A stretch of DNA of 64,000 nucleotides from Mycoplasmataceae bacterium (GTDB lineage Bacteria; Bacillota_I; Bacilli_A; Mycoplasmatales; Mycoplasmoidaceae). A program made the position numbers and the translations under genes. The DNA lies in NCBI GenBank assembly GCA_031261065.1, contig JAISKD010000011.1, forward strand, positions 28,512 through 92,511. The letters are read 5' to 3'. Within the stretch, counting starts at the first letter, position 1, and each line of letters opens with the position of its first letter. A model generated the notes under the pieces. That model saw only the letters and a list, made by a program, of their open reading frames with translations. It was not told the origin of the DNA and did no database searches. This document shows, piece after piece, positions 18,240-29,592 of the stretch.

Positions 18240-19556
18240 TTATTTAATTAATTTATTTCTTATGCTATCAGCTGTTTTATAGTCTTTTGTACTCAATGCT
18301 TTCTTTCATTTTGTTATTAATGATAAAGTCTTAGCATCTAATTTACTATTAAATGATAGACCAAGAACGTCAAATTCAGCAAATAAGTTATTTATAACTT
18401 CTTTTGTTTCTTTATACTTTTTATTCTTGATTAAATCGGGCAATGATTTTACTTGTCTTCATATTTCACTTACAGCTAAAGGGAAGTCAAGGTCATTTTC
18501 CATAGCTTTTATAAATTCTGCTGACATTTTACCATTAGTTGTAGCGATAGAAATACCACCAAGTTTAAGTTGAACTATAGCATTTCCAATATGATTTGTT
18601 ATTTTTTCAATTTCATTTGCAGAAGCATTAAGAAGTTCATCAGAGAAATTAACAGGGTTTTCATATTTTGTCTGATACATAAATCATCTAATAGCATTTG
18701 AACCATATTTAGCAATTAAATCTTTAGCCAAAATAAAATTGTTTAAAGACTTAGACATTTTTACATTGTTAACATTGATGTGACCAGAATGCATTCATAA
18801 CTCAGCAATAGGTTTTCCAATTAAAGCATAGTTTTGTGCATTTTCATTTTCATGGTGAGGAAACTTTAAATCAATTCCACCTCCATGTATTGTGATTGTG
18901 TCACCCATATATTTATTTATAAATAATGCACACTCAGTATGTCATCCAGGTCTACCTTTATCATTTCATGGAGATTTCCATGATAAACCCTTGTCTGTTT
19001 GTTTTCATAAAGCAAAATCCAATTTGTTCTTCTTATCGCCCTTAGCTTCTTTTCTTACGTCATTTAAAAGCTGGTCAATCTTTTGTTTAGATAAAGTTCC
19101 ATATATATTTTTAACTTTATCGATAGAAAAATATACATCACCATTTGGTGTGACATATCCTGCACCTTTTTTAATAAGGCGGTCAACATACTGAATAATG
19201 CTTTTAATGTTTGTTGAAACTTTCGGCATCATTGTCATTTGTTTGATACCTAAACTTTTCATTATTTGTTTGTAAGCCTTAATATAAAACTCTGATACTT
19301 CATGTTCACTTTTATTTTCTTCTTCTGCACGGTTAATGATTTTATCATCAATATCAGTTAGATTATGCAGATATTGAACCTTATAGCCATCCTTTAATAA
19401 GAATCTATAGAAAGCGTCAAAAGTAATTAGCGGTCTAATGTTTCCGATGTGAACATGGTTGTAAACAGTCGGGCCGCAAACGTACAACTGTACGTCAGTT
19501 TTGGTTAATGGTTTTTTGTTTCCGCTCAAGGAATCATAAATATATGCTTTTTTCAT
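18240..19556 (-). CDS. cysS: cysteinyl-tRNA synthetase
   Basis: 438 residues, class I synthetase. HIGH-type motif VHIGNIRPL at residues 35-43 with zinc-ligand Cys28 in [30 protein letters not shown] and GRPGWHTECA (zinc site), [14 protein letters not shown], and KMSKSLNNF. The C-terminal domain is short compared with E. coli. The gene reads through several TGA Trp codons in the catalytic half. The start lies in a 24-base gap from the divergent giant permease, with overlapping -10 boxes. Confidence 0.94.
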
Positions 19557-19563
19557 AATCTAC

Positions 19564-19570
19564 TATAATA
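19564..19570. promoter_or_regulatory. overlapping divergent -10 boxes of cysS and the giant permease
   Basis: Plus-strand TATAAT at 19564-19569 and minus-strand TATTAT at 19565-19570 overlap almost completely in the 24-base gap between the two ATGs. RNA polymerase could serve only one direction at a time. Confidence 0.45.
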
Positions 19571-19580
19571 AAAATATTAT

Positions 19581-22500
19581 ATGAAGAATCTTTTTAAGAA
19601 TACCCTTCGTAGTTTGGGCAGTAATAAAACCGTAATGGTTGCCCTAACATTCTTAGTGTTTCTAACAATTGGAATATTCACACTATTATCTTCGACGACG
19701 AAGAATGTTACATCAACGTATGATAACATTTCTAGACAAAGTAATCTTCATGACTTTACTGTTTCTGAACAATACTCATTAGGAAATCCTGCATACAAGA
19801 CATATGATAAAGTTGATAGCAAGGATAACACATGGGCTGGTAATGAATCGTTAAATACCGAATATGCTGATATCAATGATTATATGGGTTTATCTAGTGA
19901 TGATCATACCGTTCCATGACCAGTTCAAGATGGTTCAGGTTCATCATATACACGAACCTACTTACTTGAATTCGATCCATCTCTTTGCAGCAGCGGTGAT
20001 GCAATGCTTAGTTTGTGAAATGACTACAAGAATTATGATTTTACTACAACGCCAACAGAACACAGTGATTTAATTCAGAGTTTGTTATTTCCAACAATAC
20101 AAGTTACTAGCGGAAGCGCATTAGCTTATAGGGATGACCCTTCTTACACTTCTACATGAACCTATCAAGCAATTACAGAAGACGTTGTATATAAGGCTGA
20201 TCATTTAGCCATTAACAATAAATTAAACAGTGTCATCAATCAACTTTATTCTTTCATTCAAGATGATGATACTGCACTACAAACAGAATATCTTGATACA
20301 CATACAGATGAACTTAACTATCGTCGATATCGTTCTATTGATATAAATCAATCACCAGACGGAATCTATTACAAGAACGTTGAGACAAGTCCATCTGATA
20401 CAATTGATAAAATGTATTTGTTTAATTATTCAGGTAAACAAGTTGGTGAAAACATATATGAGAACAATGAATTTGCACCAAATGGTGTTTCATATGATGA
20501 TATGTTAGCAGCACTTAAATATCAAGTTCCTATGGCGGCAGGAAAGGATTGAGCAACAATCGACCAAACAGCGATAAACAAATTCAAAATTTTGGATATC
20601 GCAACTCTTACTGATGAAAATGATCAAGCAATGTTTGATGTATTAGCAAATGAGAGTAATTGAGGAAATGCTGCATATATTACCAACTATACCCGTTATT
20701 ATGAAAAGCAAACACCGGTCGGTTCAGAATCTGAAACTTTATTTAACCGTCAGTATAGAATTACATTATCATGATATGGAACAGCTCCATCAGAAGCAAC
20801 ACTTTCCAATTGAACATCAGCCTTTGCCGTTGTGTCACCGGAATATTTAAGATCTCATAATCTTTCTATTTTTAATTATCAAAAATTTGACAAATATACA
20901 GACATTAACCCGAACTGAACAGGTGGTACTCCAAAAAATAAACAAGATTTAGCTAGTTTTTTTAATACCTTAACTCCCGGTCAAATTGACACTTTCTTAA
21001 ATAGCGTTAGTGACAGCAATAAAATTGTTGTGGGTGGTGGTATGCCATATATCATATTAGGTTCTGGAATCACAGGAGACTTTATTTATCCAATCGTTTC
21101 AATCTCTAAACCAAATCCAAACCCAGATAAAGAATGTATTTTCTTTTCCAATTCCTCTGGTTATGAAAGAACTAGAGAATCATTCCAAACTTGTCCAACA
21201 GAAAAATATATTGTTGGAAAAGTTAGCAATGGTTATAAAGCAACTACTATAGTTAATGAAATTAATAAATGATCTGCGACGAATATGAGTTTTCCAGCTG
21301 GAACAAGAGCTGCATATTTATATAATGACACCTCTAATTACTTAAATGCAGCTGCATTTAGAATAGCATACATACCATCATTAATTAAAAAAATAAACAT
21401 AGTTGATTATGCAATGACTATTTTTGTAATGTTGCTTTCTTTATTAATCACGACTATCGTTATTTCTCGTTATATTTCTAGCGACCGTCAAACAATTGGA
21501 ATTATGAGAGCAAACGGTATTAGAAAACGTTCAATAGCTGCTTCATTATTGCCATTCGCTCTAATTCCTACTGTGATAGGTGGTGTTTCTGGTTATATAT
21601 TTGGTTTGTTCCTACAACTTCCTGCTTTAGGTTTGTTTAGTAGTTATTGAATGATACCAACAACTACTGTTGCCTTCAGTGTTATTCCATTTATAGTATC
21701 AATACTACTGCCATTCATATTCTTTAGTATTGTCACCTTCATAACTGCCTGATATATTATTAGAATTAATACAGTAGAATTGATGAAAAGCGGTTCTGAG
21801 TATAAAGTTAATATCGTTCAAAAATGAGTTAATAAACCTTTTAAGAAGGTAGGTGTCCTTTCGCGATTCAGAGTGTCAGTTGCTTTTAATTCATTAACTC
21901 GACTTTTCATCTTATGTTTGTCATCGACACTAACGGCTTCTTCATTAATGTTTTCATTTGCTAATATTGGCAAATTCAGGCAAGCCGAGAATAATACATT
22001 TAACTCAAGAAATTATTCTTATGCTGTGGATTTATATACACCAACCAACCAAGGTGGTCAATATATACCTACGCCCGCCAATGACTATGGGGATGCAGGA
22101 CTTCTAGATGTTAATAAAGACATAGGTAATGCAGATGGACAAGATAAATCATTTATGCCGGGAACATATAATTATGTAAACCATACTCCACCCGACACTT
22201 CTAAACCCGATACAGGATATGCTGATGTTATGGCTGATGGCAAGCATCCAGCTGACTACGATATCACCAAGGAATATTACAATGAATTCATTCTTTCTTC
22301 ACTATTACCAATTCACAATAACTTATTACCAACACAAAATTTCGAAGATGGTGCATACACTGATTTCTACCACCAGAATCTAATATTTCCAATGGCTCCA
22401 GATGGCGGTGGTCAATATACTGATCTTCAATATCTTAAGAATAAATTCCTTGATATGAACTGTATGAATTTTACAGTTGGTGTAGGAAGTGCTAAAACAG

Positions 22501-24551
22501 ACCCGTGAAACATTGCAATAGCATTGATGCCAGAGAACCAATCCAACTTAATCAATGCTAAAGACCAAGCAATAGTTAATGCAGCTGGATGAAAATTAAA
22601 CGCCAAATGAATTCATGATGAAACACCATTTATCAGTCCATACGTCAATGATGGGACAGACCAACCAAATTGAGCATTAGACGATTGACTTAACAACGAA
22701 ACTGGAGATCCACTGCAACAATTTAATCATGGATATATAGTACCAGTTGATAAGGATGGCAAACAAATTGCCACTAACTGAAGCGACTGAACGGGCAACT
22801 TTAAAATAGACAGCGGAGCTGCTACAATGGTGGGACTATCTAATTCATTCATTCCATCAATGATTGCAATGAATTCTGATTTAGACTTGCCTAACATCAA
22901 AAATATTGACTTTTCTCCGCAGGAATTCCCTAAACTAAACTACAATGACGTATCGGCTGAGTATCATAATACAACATTGCATAACAGCGATGGAGTTGGT
23001 ATAAGGGCAACAGACTATTCATACTATGTCTCATATAACAGTGTTGCATTACATGATGATGACGAGGTTTATACATACCTAGATGCTAACGTTAATAAGA
23101 AGAACGGTTCTAAAGTACGTGTAATAGGTATTCAGAACGGTTCTGAATACGTTAAACTAGTTAATAAAAAAGGACATGTTATCAATTCATTATTGGATAA
23201 TGATACAGTTAATGGCAACCCTAAAATTATTATTAATGCTTATGCTGCACACAAATATCATCTAAATGTTGGAAGTACTATTTCTTTCAACATTGATAAC
23301 ACTGCAAATAGGTTTGATGGTCAAATTAAGGGAGAAGACACATCGGTTAATCAAACATTTAACGTTGTAGGCATCAACACTTCAGCTGAAGGTGAGGAAT
23401 ATTTTATTTCACAAGACTGAGCTAATGTGATAATAGGCTTAAAATCCCATTTAGATGATGGAGGCGTTGTCATTGAACCGCATTCGTATTACCCACGACA
23501 AAAGGACGCTGCCTCTGCTGACACAGCATATGTAACGACGGCTCTAAATTCACTTACAGGTGGTGGTTCATATGCCGAATCACAAAGAGCATGTTATGGG
23601 TCAACACAACGTGAATCAAATGATTACGAAAGAACCGTAACATCTGATCAAACACAGGATGATTTAGTCGACCTTTCAGATCGTTCAGCATTTAATAATG
23701 ATGCAACACCATATGGTTTTAATGGTTTGTTTACAAAGAGTGCTCTTGGTGGAACAATGATTGGAAATAGAATTCCATTATATTCACCAAGTGGATTGTA
23801 TCCAGGAAGTGCAAAAATATCTGATGATACATTAGATGAAATTTTATCAGCTGGTGCAAATTTACAAATTGCTTCGCAAATGTTGGGCTTATGAAATGGA
23901 GCGGACAATGAAAATAATACTGACCTTGGCAACTGAATATATGATGCTTGAAAAACACACTGAGAAAAAACATATCAACAAAGGGCAGCTGATACCACAT
24001 GATGTACGGCCAGTGATCACGGTAACTTGATTGAACAATTTGTTTTATTGCAACAAGAATTATTTGGAGAAACATCTTATGTTTCAATGGTACAAAATGC
24101 GCTTGACCGTGATTCAACAGCATTAGTATTTAAAAATTTATCAGATACAATATCTGGTATCGAATATACAGTTTTATCAATCATCATTTTGATGTCACTA
24201 TTAATCACATTATTGATTTCATTAATGGTTATTGGAGATAATAAAAATCTTGCTTCCATTATGAAAGCACTAGGATATACTGATGGTAAAAATATCTTAT
24301 CTTTCCTATTTATCTATGTCCCTGTCGTGTTAATAAGTTTAGCAATTTCTATCCCACTAGGTATGGGAATAATCGCCATTTTCAGTGAAATTGTTTTCAA
24401 TGGCGCAGGAATATATCTTACTTCTACACTAACCATAACTGGAGGTTGCTATAGTATACTAATTATGTTATCAATGTTCGTAGTTTCAGGCTTTGTCGGA
24501 CTATATTCCCTTAAAAATGAAACACTAGTTGAAAGGATGAAAAAATTATAA
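19581..24551 (+). CDS. giant FtsX/MacB-type ABC transporter permease
   Basis: 1656 residues, one frame interrupted by more than twenty TGA Trp codons. The N-terminal membrane span is at ~18-40, then a large extracytoplasmic domain (~40-600). Three to four spans follow at ~600-735 with SRYISSDRQTIGIMRANGIR, the cytoplasmic coupling loop of FtsX-like permeases. A further span at ~765-795 leads to a second extracytoplasmic domain (~795-1525), and the last spans at ~1528-1650 carry GDNKNLASIMKALGYTDGK. So it is a fused tandem permease of the MacB/LolCE class, which moves lipoproteins or peptides or transmits force. Stop overlaps the ATPase start (TAATG). From memory it corresponds to the MG064/MG065 pair of M. 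genitalium. Confidence 0.88.
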
Positions 24552-25768
24552 TGAAAACTAAAACAACAAACAACAAAAATTCAATTAGAAATGTATATGC
24601 AGAATATACGTCTAAAGCTGCTGCACAAAATAAGAAACTTATTCACGACAACAATAAACTCAAAATTGATTTCAATAAAGCTGTTAAAAACGCTAATATT
24701 AATCTTCAAGAAGCATCTGGTATATATGAATATATCCAGTTGATTGAAAAGAATGGTGATAATAAAACATTACCATATCCACATTCTTTAATTTTAAAGG
24801 TTGTTAGATGTAATAAGAAGATAGCAACTTCTGAAGCAGCTATCGCTTATTATAAAAGTACAAAAGAAAAAGAGAATGCTAATAAAGATTTAATTTTTAA
24901 ACACGAACAAAGAATTAATGCTTTAAATATATTGATCAATGATTATAAAGAAAGCTGATTGAGTAAGTTTCATTCTAAATATATAAACAAACTTAACAAA
25001 CATAAGAAAACCGTTGTTGAGTTAAAGGATGACAATACTTCTATTAATCTTTCTAATGTTTGTAAGTACTATTACAACAAATCTATTTCTTTTAAAGTTC
25101 TTGAAGGTATCAACCTTAAAATTATGAAAGGTGAGTTTGCAGTTATTTTAGGACCTTCTGGTAGTGGTAAAACCACTTTGCTAAACATCATTTCAGGTAT
25201 GGATAGTGCAACATATGGACAGGTTGATGTATGTGGAACTAGCTTGGTAAATTTGACAAGTAATGAATTAACTAAGTTTAGAAAAGATAATGTTGGATAC
25301 ATATTTCAACAATATGGCTTACTTCCGAACCTAACTGTTAGAGAAAATGTTGAAATAGGTTCAAGCTTGCAAAGTGATAAATCTCAAAGACTTGATATTG
25401 ATACCGTTCTTAAGGATTTAGGAATCTTTGATTTTAAAAACAAAATGCCTTACGAATTATCTGGTGGTCAACAACAACGTGTGTCAATCGCAAGAAGTGT
25501 TGCCAAGAACCCAAGAATTATATTTGCCGATGAACCAACTGGTGCGATTGATGAGAAAATGAGCAAGCAAATAATGCAAATGCTTGTAGATATAAATAAG
25601 AAATATAAAACAACAGTTATTATTGTAACGCATAACCCAATTATTGCTGAACTTGCGACCAAGATTATTATTGTTGAAAATGGTGACATATCTAAAGCAA
25701 TTAATAACAAACCAAAATCCGTTGATGAAATCAAATGATCAATGAATTTTAAAGGCGATAGAAAATAG
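24551..25768 (+). CDS. LolD/MacB-type ABC transporter ATPase with N-terminal helical extension
   Basis: 405 residues. The first ~160 residues are lysine-rich and coiled-coil-like (NKKLIHDNNKLKIDFNKAV and similar), unusual for this family. The ATPase follows: Walker A GPSGSGKTT near 200, Q-loop GYIFQQYGLLPNLTV, signature LSGGQQQR near 302, Walker B RIIFADEPTG near 325, and H-loop IIVTHNP. This is the MJ0796/LolD subfamily that works with FtsX-like permeases, and its partner is the giant permease whose stop it overlaps by one base. Mollicute homologs of the MG065 type also have an extension. The TGA at 24956-24958 is Trp, joining extension and ATPase into one frame. Confidence 0.92.
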
Positions 25769-25802
25769 AACCAATATTTTTTTGTTAAGAAGAACTTTTA
25801 AA

Positions 25803-26135
25803 CTATTTTAAATTGTTGCGTTCAAAAATAGCCTTATGCTCTTTTAATTCTTCCTTCACTACTTTCATATCCTCATCAAGTCGTTCTACCTTCCCTTCAA
25901 GTCGTTCTACCCTCTCATCAAGTCGTTCTACCTTCTCGTTAAGTACTTCTACCTTCACACTAATTTGCTCTACCTTCTCGCCTAAAACATCTACTTTATT
26001 AAGTATCAAATCAAGTTTTGAAGGTTTTTTAGAAGAACCCTTTTTACTAGGCCCCGTTTTAATAGCTTCCATATTAATAGTATCACCAACTTTTACAGGA
26101 TTATGCGTTGATTCAGTAATTTTATACTTGCTCAT
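25803..26135 (-). CDS. coiled-coil protein with exact heptad repeats, paralog of the 3.5-4.3 kb family
   Basis: 110 residues, no signal or membrane segment. The N-terminal ~35 residues are variable, then comes a basic linker (GPSKKGSSKKPSK), then LDLILNKVDVLGEKV and six consecutive heptads of the type VERLDER, VERLEGK, VERLDED. The linker-plus-helix layout matches the two small proteins at 3532 and 3884, and the same AGAGACAAAT phased element precedes it. A long parallel coiled coil (oligomer) is expected. Function unknown; possibly a scaffold or a partner for related coiled-coil proteins. Confidence 0.7.
   Translation of the reverse strand: MSKYKITESTHNPVKVGDTINMEAIKTGPSKKGSSKKPSKLDLILNKVDVLGEKVEQISVKVEVLNEKVERLDERVERLEGKVERLDEDMKVVKEELKEHKAIFERNNLK
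25875..25958. repeat. four 21-bp tandem repeats encoding the heptads
   Basis: Units at 25875, 25896, 25917 and 25938 share the core TCAAGTCGTTCTACC with few changes. Each is exactly one heptad (seven codons). The number of units could change by slippage without breaking the frame. Confidence 0.85.
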
Positions 26136-26174
26136 AAAATTACTATATGGTTTTTAATAAAAAAATATTCCCCT

Positions 26175-26196
26175 ATTTGTCTCTAATTTGTCCACT
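26175..26196 (-). promoter_or_regulatory. two 11-bp phased repeats upstream of the coiled-coil gene
   Basis: On the minus strand AGTGGACAAAT is followed directly by TAGAGACAAAT, then AGGGG, about 40 bases before the ATG at 26135. Same orientation relative to the gene as the arrays at 3469 and 3821. Confidence 0.55.
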
Positions 26197-26205
26197 AATT
26201 TTGAC

Positions 26206-26280
26206 AACATAATATGGTCATTTATTAAACAACATAATATGGTCATTTATTAAACAACATGTATGGTTGTAAAACCATAC
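26206..26280. repeat. 25-bp direct repeats followed by an 8-bp-arm inverted repeat
   Basis: AACATAATATGGTCATTTAT plus TAAAC (25 bases) at 26206-26230 is repeated exactly at 26231-26255, followed by AACAT. At 26261-26280 GTATGGTT-GTAA-AACCATAC forms a perfect hairpin. All lie in the 172-base divergent gap between the coiled-coil gene and a membrane-protein gene, ending ten bases before a TATAAT. Confidence 0.9.
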
Positions 26281-26289
26281 GTTTTATAC

Positions 26290-26295
26290 TATAAT
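26290..26295 (+). promoter_or_regulatory. -10 box (TATAAT) of the 264-residue membrane protein gene
   Basis: TATAAT twelve bases before the ATG at 26308. The hairpin GTATGGTT/AACCATAC ends ten bases upstream, so a bound regulator would touch polymerase. Confidence 0.5.
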
Positions 26296-26307
26296 AATTT
26301 TATTATT

Positions 26308-27102
26308 ATGAATAAAGCTAAAGGTATAGGTTTTTCAATCATCATTCTTTCAATCTTTTTAACGCTTATTTCATATATCGCGTTGTTGAGCTGCCATAAT
26401 GATTTATCTAAGGTTGATGATGCTTTCATCTACTTACGAGAAATTTCATCGCTTGTGATGATTATTGGTTTTATTTTTTGATATGTAGGTTTAAGAATTA
26501 GCGATGAATTAAAGTTAAGTGTTGTATTAGGAGTAATAGTTGGTTTAGTTTTGGTTTTCGCAGGAATAGTATATTCGTTCTCAACAGTGATGAGACTTAA
26601 TTTAAATGAAGATACCATAATAACAAAGGATGATATGATTCCATATATCGCCCTAACAGCCTTAGTATTATTAACACAAATTATTCTTTGCGCTGAGCAA
26701 TATTCTCAAAGACACTTATCTGGATTTATCTTCAATTTAGTTTGTCTTGGATTATCCGCATATGTGCTTGGAGTTTCCGTAATAGCTTATGTAACAGGAA
26801 CAACAGGAAATACTGATTTTGATGCAGATTTCTTTATAAAGGACTTTGGTTCAACAGGTGTTTTGGTTCCATTACTAATAGGACTTGTACTTACTTGTAC
26901 AAATAGAAACACTGCACTATCATTTTTCTTTCCTTCATTGACACTATTAGCTTTTTTAGCTCTAATCATTTTCTTAAATCTTGGTAGCTCTGTTGAAGCA
27001 ATTAATAAATATGAAACATTAACTGTTCTTGGATTGGGTATAAGCATTCACATCACCGTTATTCCAAATCTAATTTACGGTTTGATTTACGAAGATCGTT
27101 AA
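26308..27102 (+). CDS. multi-pass membrane protein of unknown function
   Basis: 264 residues from the ATG at 26308; the earlier in-frame ATG at 26263 falls upstream of the -10 box and inside the hairpin. About eight hydrophobic spans cover most of the length, e.g. GFSIIILSIFLTLISYIALL, LSVVLGVIVGLVLVFAGIVY and LLAFLALIIFLNL. Between spans are short acidic loops (NTDFDADFFIKDFGS). One TGA Trp. No transporter motif or family recognised. The upstream direct and inverted repeats suggest specific regulation. Confidence 0.75.
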
Positions 27103-27170
27103 TAATTATTTATTAAGTTAGGTAAAAGATTTTAGTCATCTTTCTTCCCACCACGCGGAAAAAGCTGATG

Positions 27171-28334
27171 CTACTCACTTTTAATTTTATCGAATATTTG
27201 TTTATATACACCATCAGCAAATTCCAATTCGCTTTCTAATTTTATTGCTGTTCTAATTGTTGGTTTAGTTGCTGGATTTTGTGGAACGAATAATGAACAA
27301 CAATCCTCGAATGGTATAATAGATGTCTCATATGTATCAATAGTTCGTGCGATATCAATTATTTCATTTTTATCATACGCTAGTAATGGTCTCATTACTA
27401 GAAAACCACCTATTGCATCTTGAATGGCACTCATGCTCTCAACAGTTTGGCTTGCAACTTGTCCACTTGATTCACCCGTTGCTATTGCATCGTACTTATT
27501 CTTAATAGCCAAATCTCTAGCTATTCTAAAGAAATATCGTCGCATTAAAGTTATTTGGTAAGACTTATTAGAAATATGTGCTAATTCATGTTGTAGATTG
27601 GTAAACTCACATATGTAGAGTTTAGGCTTTTCTATTTTCCCGTCAAGTGTTACTTTTTTGATTAATGTTCTAACTTTTTCTAATGCGCCGATATTTGTAT
27701 GTGGTGGAGTAATGAATGTAAGATAATCAACATGAAAACCTTTCTTAATAATTAGGTGCGAAGCAACAGGAGAATCTATTCCTCCGGAAATGAGTACAAG
27801 TATTCTTCCGTTTATCCCTACGGGGAATCCACCTAACCCTTTTATTCTTCGCAAGTAATATATAGCATCGTCCCTTCTTATTTCAACAGTTATTTTAATT
27901 TTAGGCTTATGGACATCTACTGCAAAATTTGGTTTCGCTCTAAGCACGTATCCACCCAATTGTTCGCTTATCTGCATAGAATTAAGCTCAAATGCTTTAT
28001 CTTGTCTTTTAGTTTCGAATTTAAAAGTTGTAGGTTCATTATAATCATTGAGCTTTTGAATAATATTTTCAGCAAGAACATCAATCTTTCTGTCGGAAAT
28101 GTAACCGATCAAGATTAATGAGATGCCGGGAACACGTTTTAAAACGTTAACAATTTCCTCTTGTTGTGATTCATCATAGCCGCTTATCGTTGTTGAATCA
28201 TAATGCTTTTCGCAAACAATATCTGAAAAATCTACCAATGATTTTTTAATATTTTTAAATAAGCAGTTGATAAAGGACATTTTATTTTTTCCTTTAAGTG
28301 TCAATTCACCATATTTTATGTATATGATAGCCAT
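27171..28334 (-). CDS. thiI: tRNA sulfurtransferase ThiI (4-thiouridine synthesis)
   Basis: 387 residues. Begins MAIIYIKYGELTLKGKNKM, the N-terminal ferredoxin-like domain, followed by a THUMP domain (about 60-165) and the PP-loop ATPase with SGGIDSPVA at ~186-194. The enzyme adenylates U8 of tRNA for sulfur insertion. There is no C-terminal rhodanese domain, so it is the short Firmicute/mollicute form that takes sulfur directly from a desulfurase. TATAAT at 28341-28346 is six bases before the ATG. No TGA codons. Downstream, convergent with the membrane-protein gene; the 68-base gap shows no clear terminator. Confidence 0.93.
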   Translation of the reverse strand: MAIIYIKYGELTLKGKNKMSFINCLFKNIKKSLVDFSDIVCEKHYDSTTISGYDESQQEEIVNVLKRVPGISLILIGYISDRKIDVLAENIIQKLNDYNEPTTFKFETKRQDKAFELNSMQISEQLGGYVLRAKPNFAVDVHKPKIKITVEIRRDDAIYYLRRIKGLGGFPVGINGRILVLISGGIDSPVASHLIIKKGFHVDYLTFITPPHTNIGALEKVRTLIKKVTLDGKIEKPKLYICEFTNLQHELAHISNKSYQITLMRRYFFRIARDLAIKNKYDAIATGESSGQVASQTVESMSAIQDAIGGFLVMRPLLAYDKNEIIDIARTIDTYETSIIPFEDCCSLFVPQNPATKPTIRTAIKLESELEFADGVYKQIFDKIKSE

Positions 28335-28340
28335 ATATAA

Positions 28341-28346
28341 ATTATA
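28341..28346 (-). promoter_or_regulatory. -10 box (TATAAT) of thiI
   Basis: Minus-strand TATAAT, six bases (TTATAT), ATG; predicted leaderless. Confidence 0.6.
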
Positions 28347-28395
28347 ACACTGAGTATATTTTAAATAATTTGTTTAATATAATTAAAAATTACAA

Positions 28396-29451
28396 TTATT
28401 TATAAAACTCTTTAAGCTCCGAGATAAATAATTCAATAGAGTTGTGTTTGCTAACATACTCATATGCTTTCTCTCCCATTTGTAATAATTTTTTTCTATT
28501 GTAATTTTTCGCTATATTATTTACGATTTCAATAATACTATCATGCAAGTTATTTGATGTTGAATCGAAATGAAAAAAGAACGTTTTGTCTTTAAAAGAA
28601 TTTACGGTTCCAAAATCTGGAGATATAAATGTTTTTTTATTGGAAAGCGAATACATAATTGACGCTGAATTTAATTGGTGATTTACATTTGGCGTAAATA
28701 TTTCAATGTCCGATGTATTAAACCATGAATTGAATTCTTCGTCCTTTATGTAACCATATCTATAATGGATATTTGGTATGCCTTTCATTAAAGCGGCTAA
28801 TTTCTTAGCATATGCTTTCTTAAAAAAAGTAACATTTCCGACGATTAGCAAGTGAATATTATTATTGTTTATATTTTTAAATATATCAATCAGATTTTCT
28901 ATTCTCTTTCTTTTTTCAATTAACCCGTGAAACATGAAAACTATATCGTCTTCTTTAAAATTAAACATTGATCTATGATTTTTGCTAGTATATTTTATAT
29001 AGTTGCAATAATTAGGGTGAGGAATTAAAACAATTCTACTTTTAAACAGATTGTAACTTTTTAATTTTTTTAATTCCTCATATGAATCTTCGCAATGTAT
29101 AAGTATTTTGTCAGAAAGTTTTAATAATTTATCATAGTTTTTAAATTCATTTTTTTTAATTCTATTGTGCAATGTTGTAAATAGCCTACCACCATGTTTA
29201 ACATAATTAGAAATTCTTCAAACAAAGAATTTATCTATGTATGCTGTTCCACATAAATTTAAATGTAGCATCTTTATTTTTTTAGGTATGCCAAAAATTC
29301 TATTAAACAATGATAATTTATGATATTGAAAATTTAAATCTTGGCTATTATCTTGAAAAAAATTCAGATATTTATTGTTTTTCCATAAATAAGGAATTTG
29401 TATTATATCTGTTTTGTTGGAACTGCTTTCATGTCCAGGACTCTTTTTCAT
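28396..29451 (-). CDS. GT4-type (GT-B fold) glycosyltransferase
   Basis: 351 residues. The C-terminal half resembles family 4 glycosyltransferases: VFMFHGLIEKRKRIENLIDI (donor-domain start), HLLIVGNVTF, a YGYIKDEEFNSWFNTSDIEI segment and FTPNVNHQLNSASIMYSLSN where the donor-binding E-x7-E motif would be. The classical two-Glu motif is not clean, so activity is likely but not certain. No signal or membrane segment, so it acts at the inner membrane face, perhaps on glycolipids or capsule. Very rich in Asn, Lys and Ile compared with neighbours. A hairpin leader (CTTTATG/CATAAAG) lies between its TATAAT and the ATG. Confidence 0.75.
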
Positions 29452-29592
29452 ATTCTTAGTACGCCTTTATGTTTTATAAACATAAAGTATTAATTTAATT
29501 ATACAAGTAAAAAACAATTGCTGCACTTAGTTATGTTTGTTTGAAAATATAGGAAAAGCGAATTAGATATTAGAAAGTTTGCTGATAAATAA

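Noticed and set aside
25875..25958. possible CRISPR-like array
   Set aside because: Repeats are 21 bp with no spacers and lie inside an open reading frame as heptad codons. No cas genes in the window.
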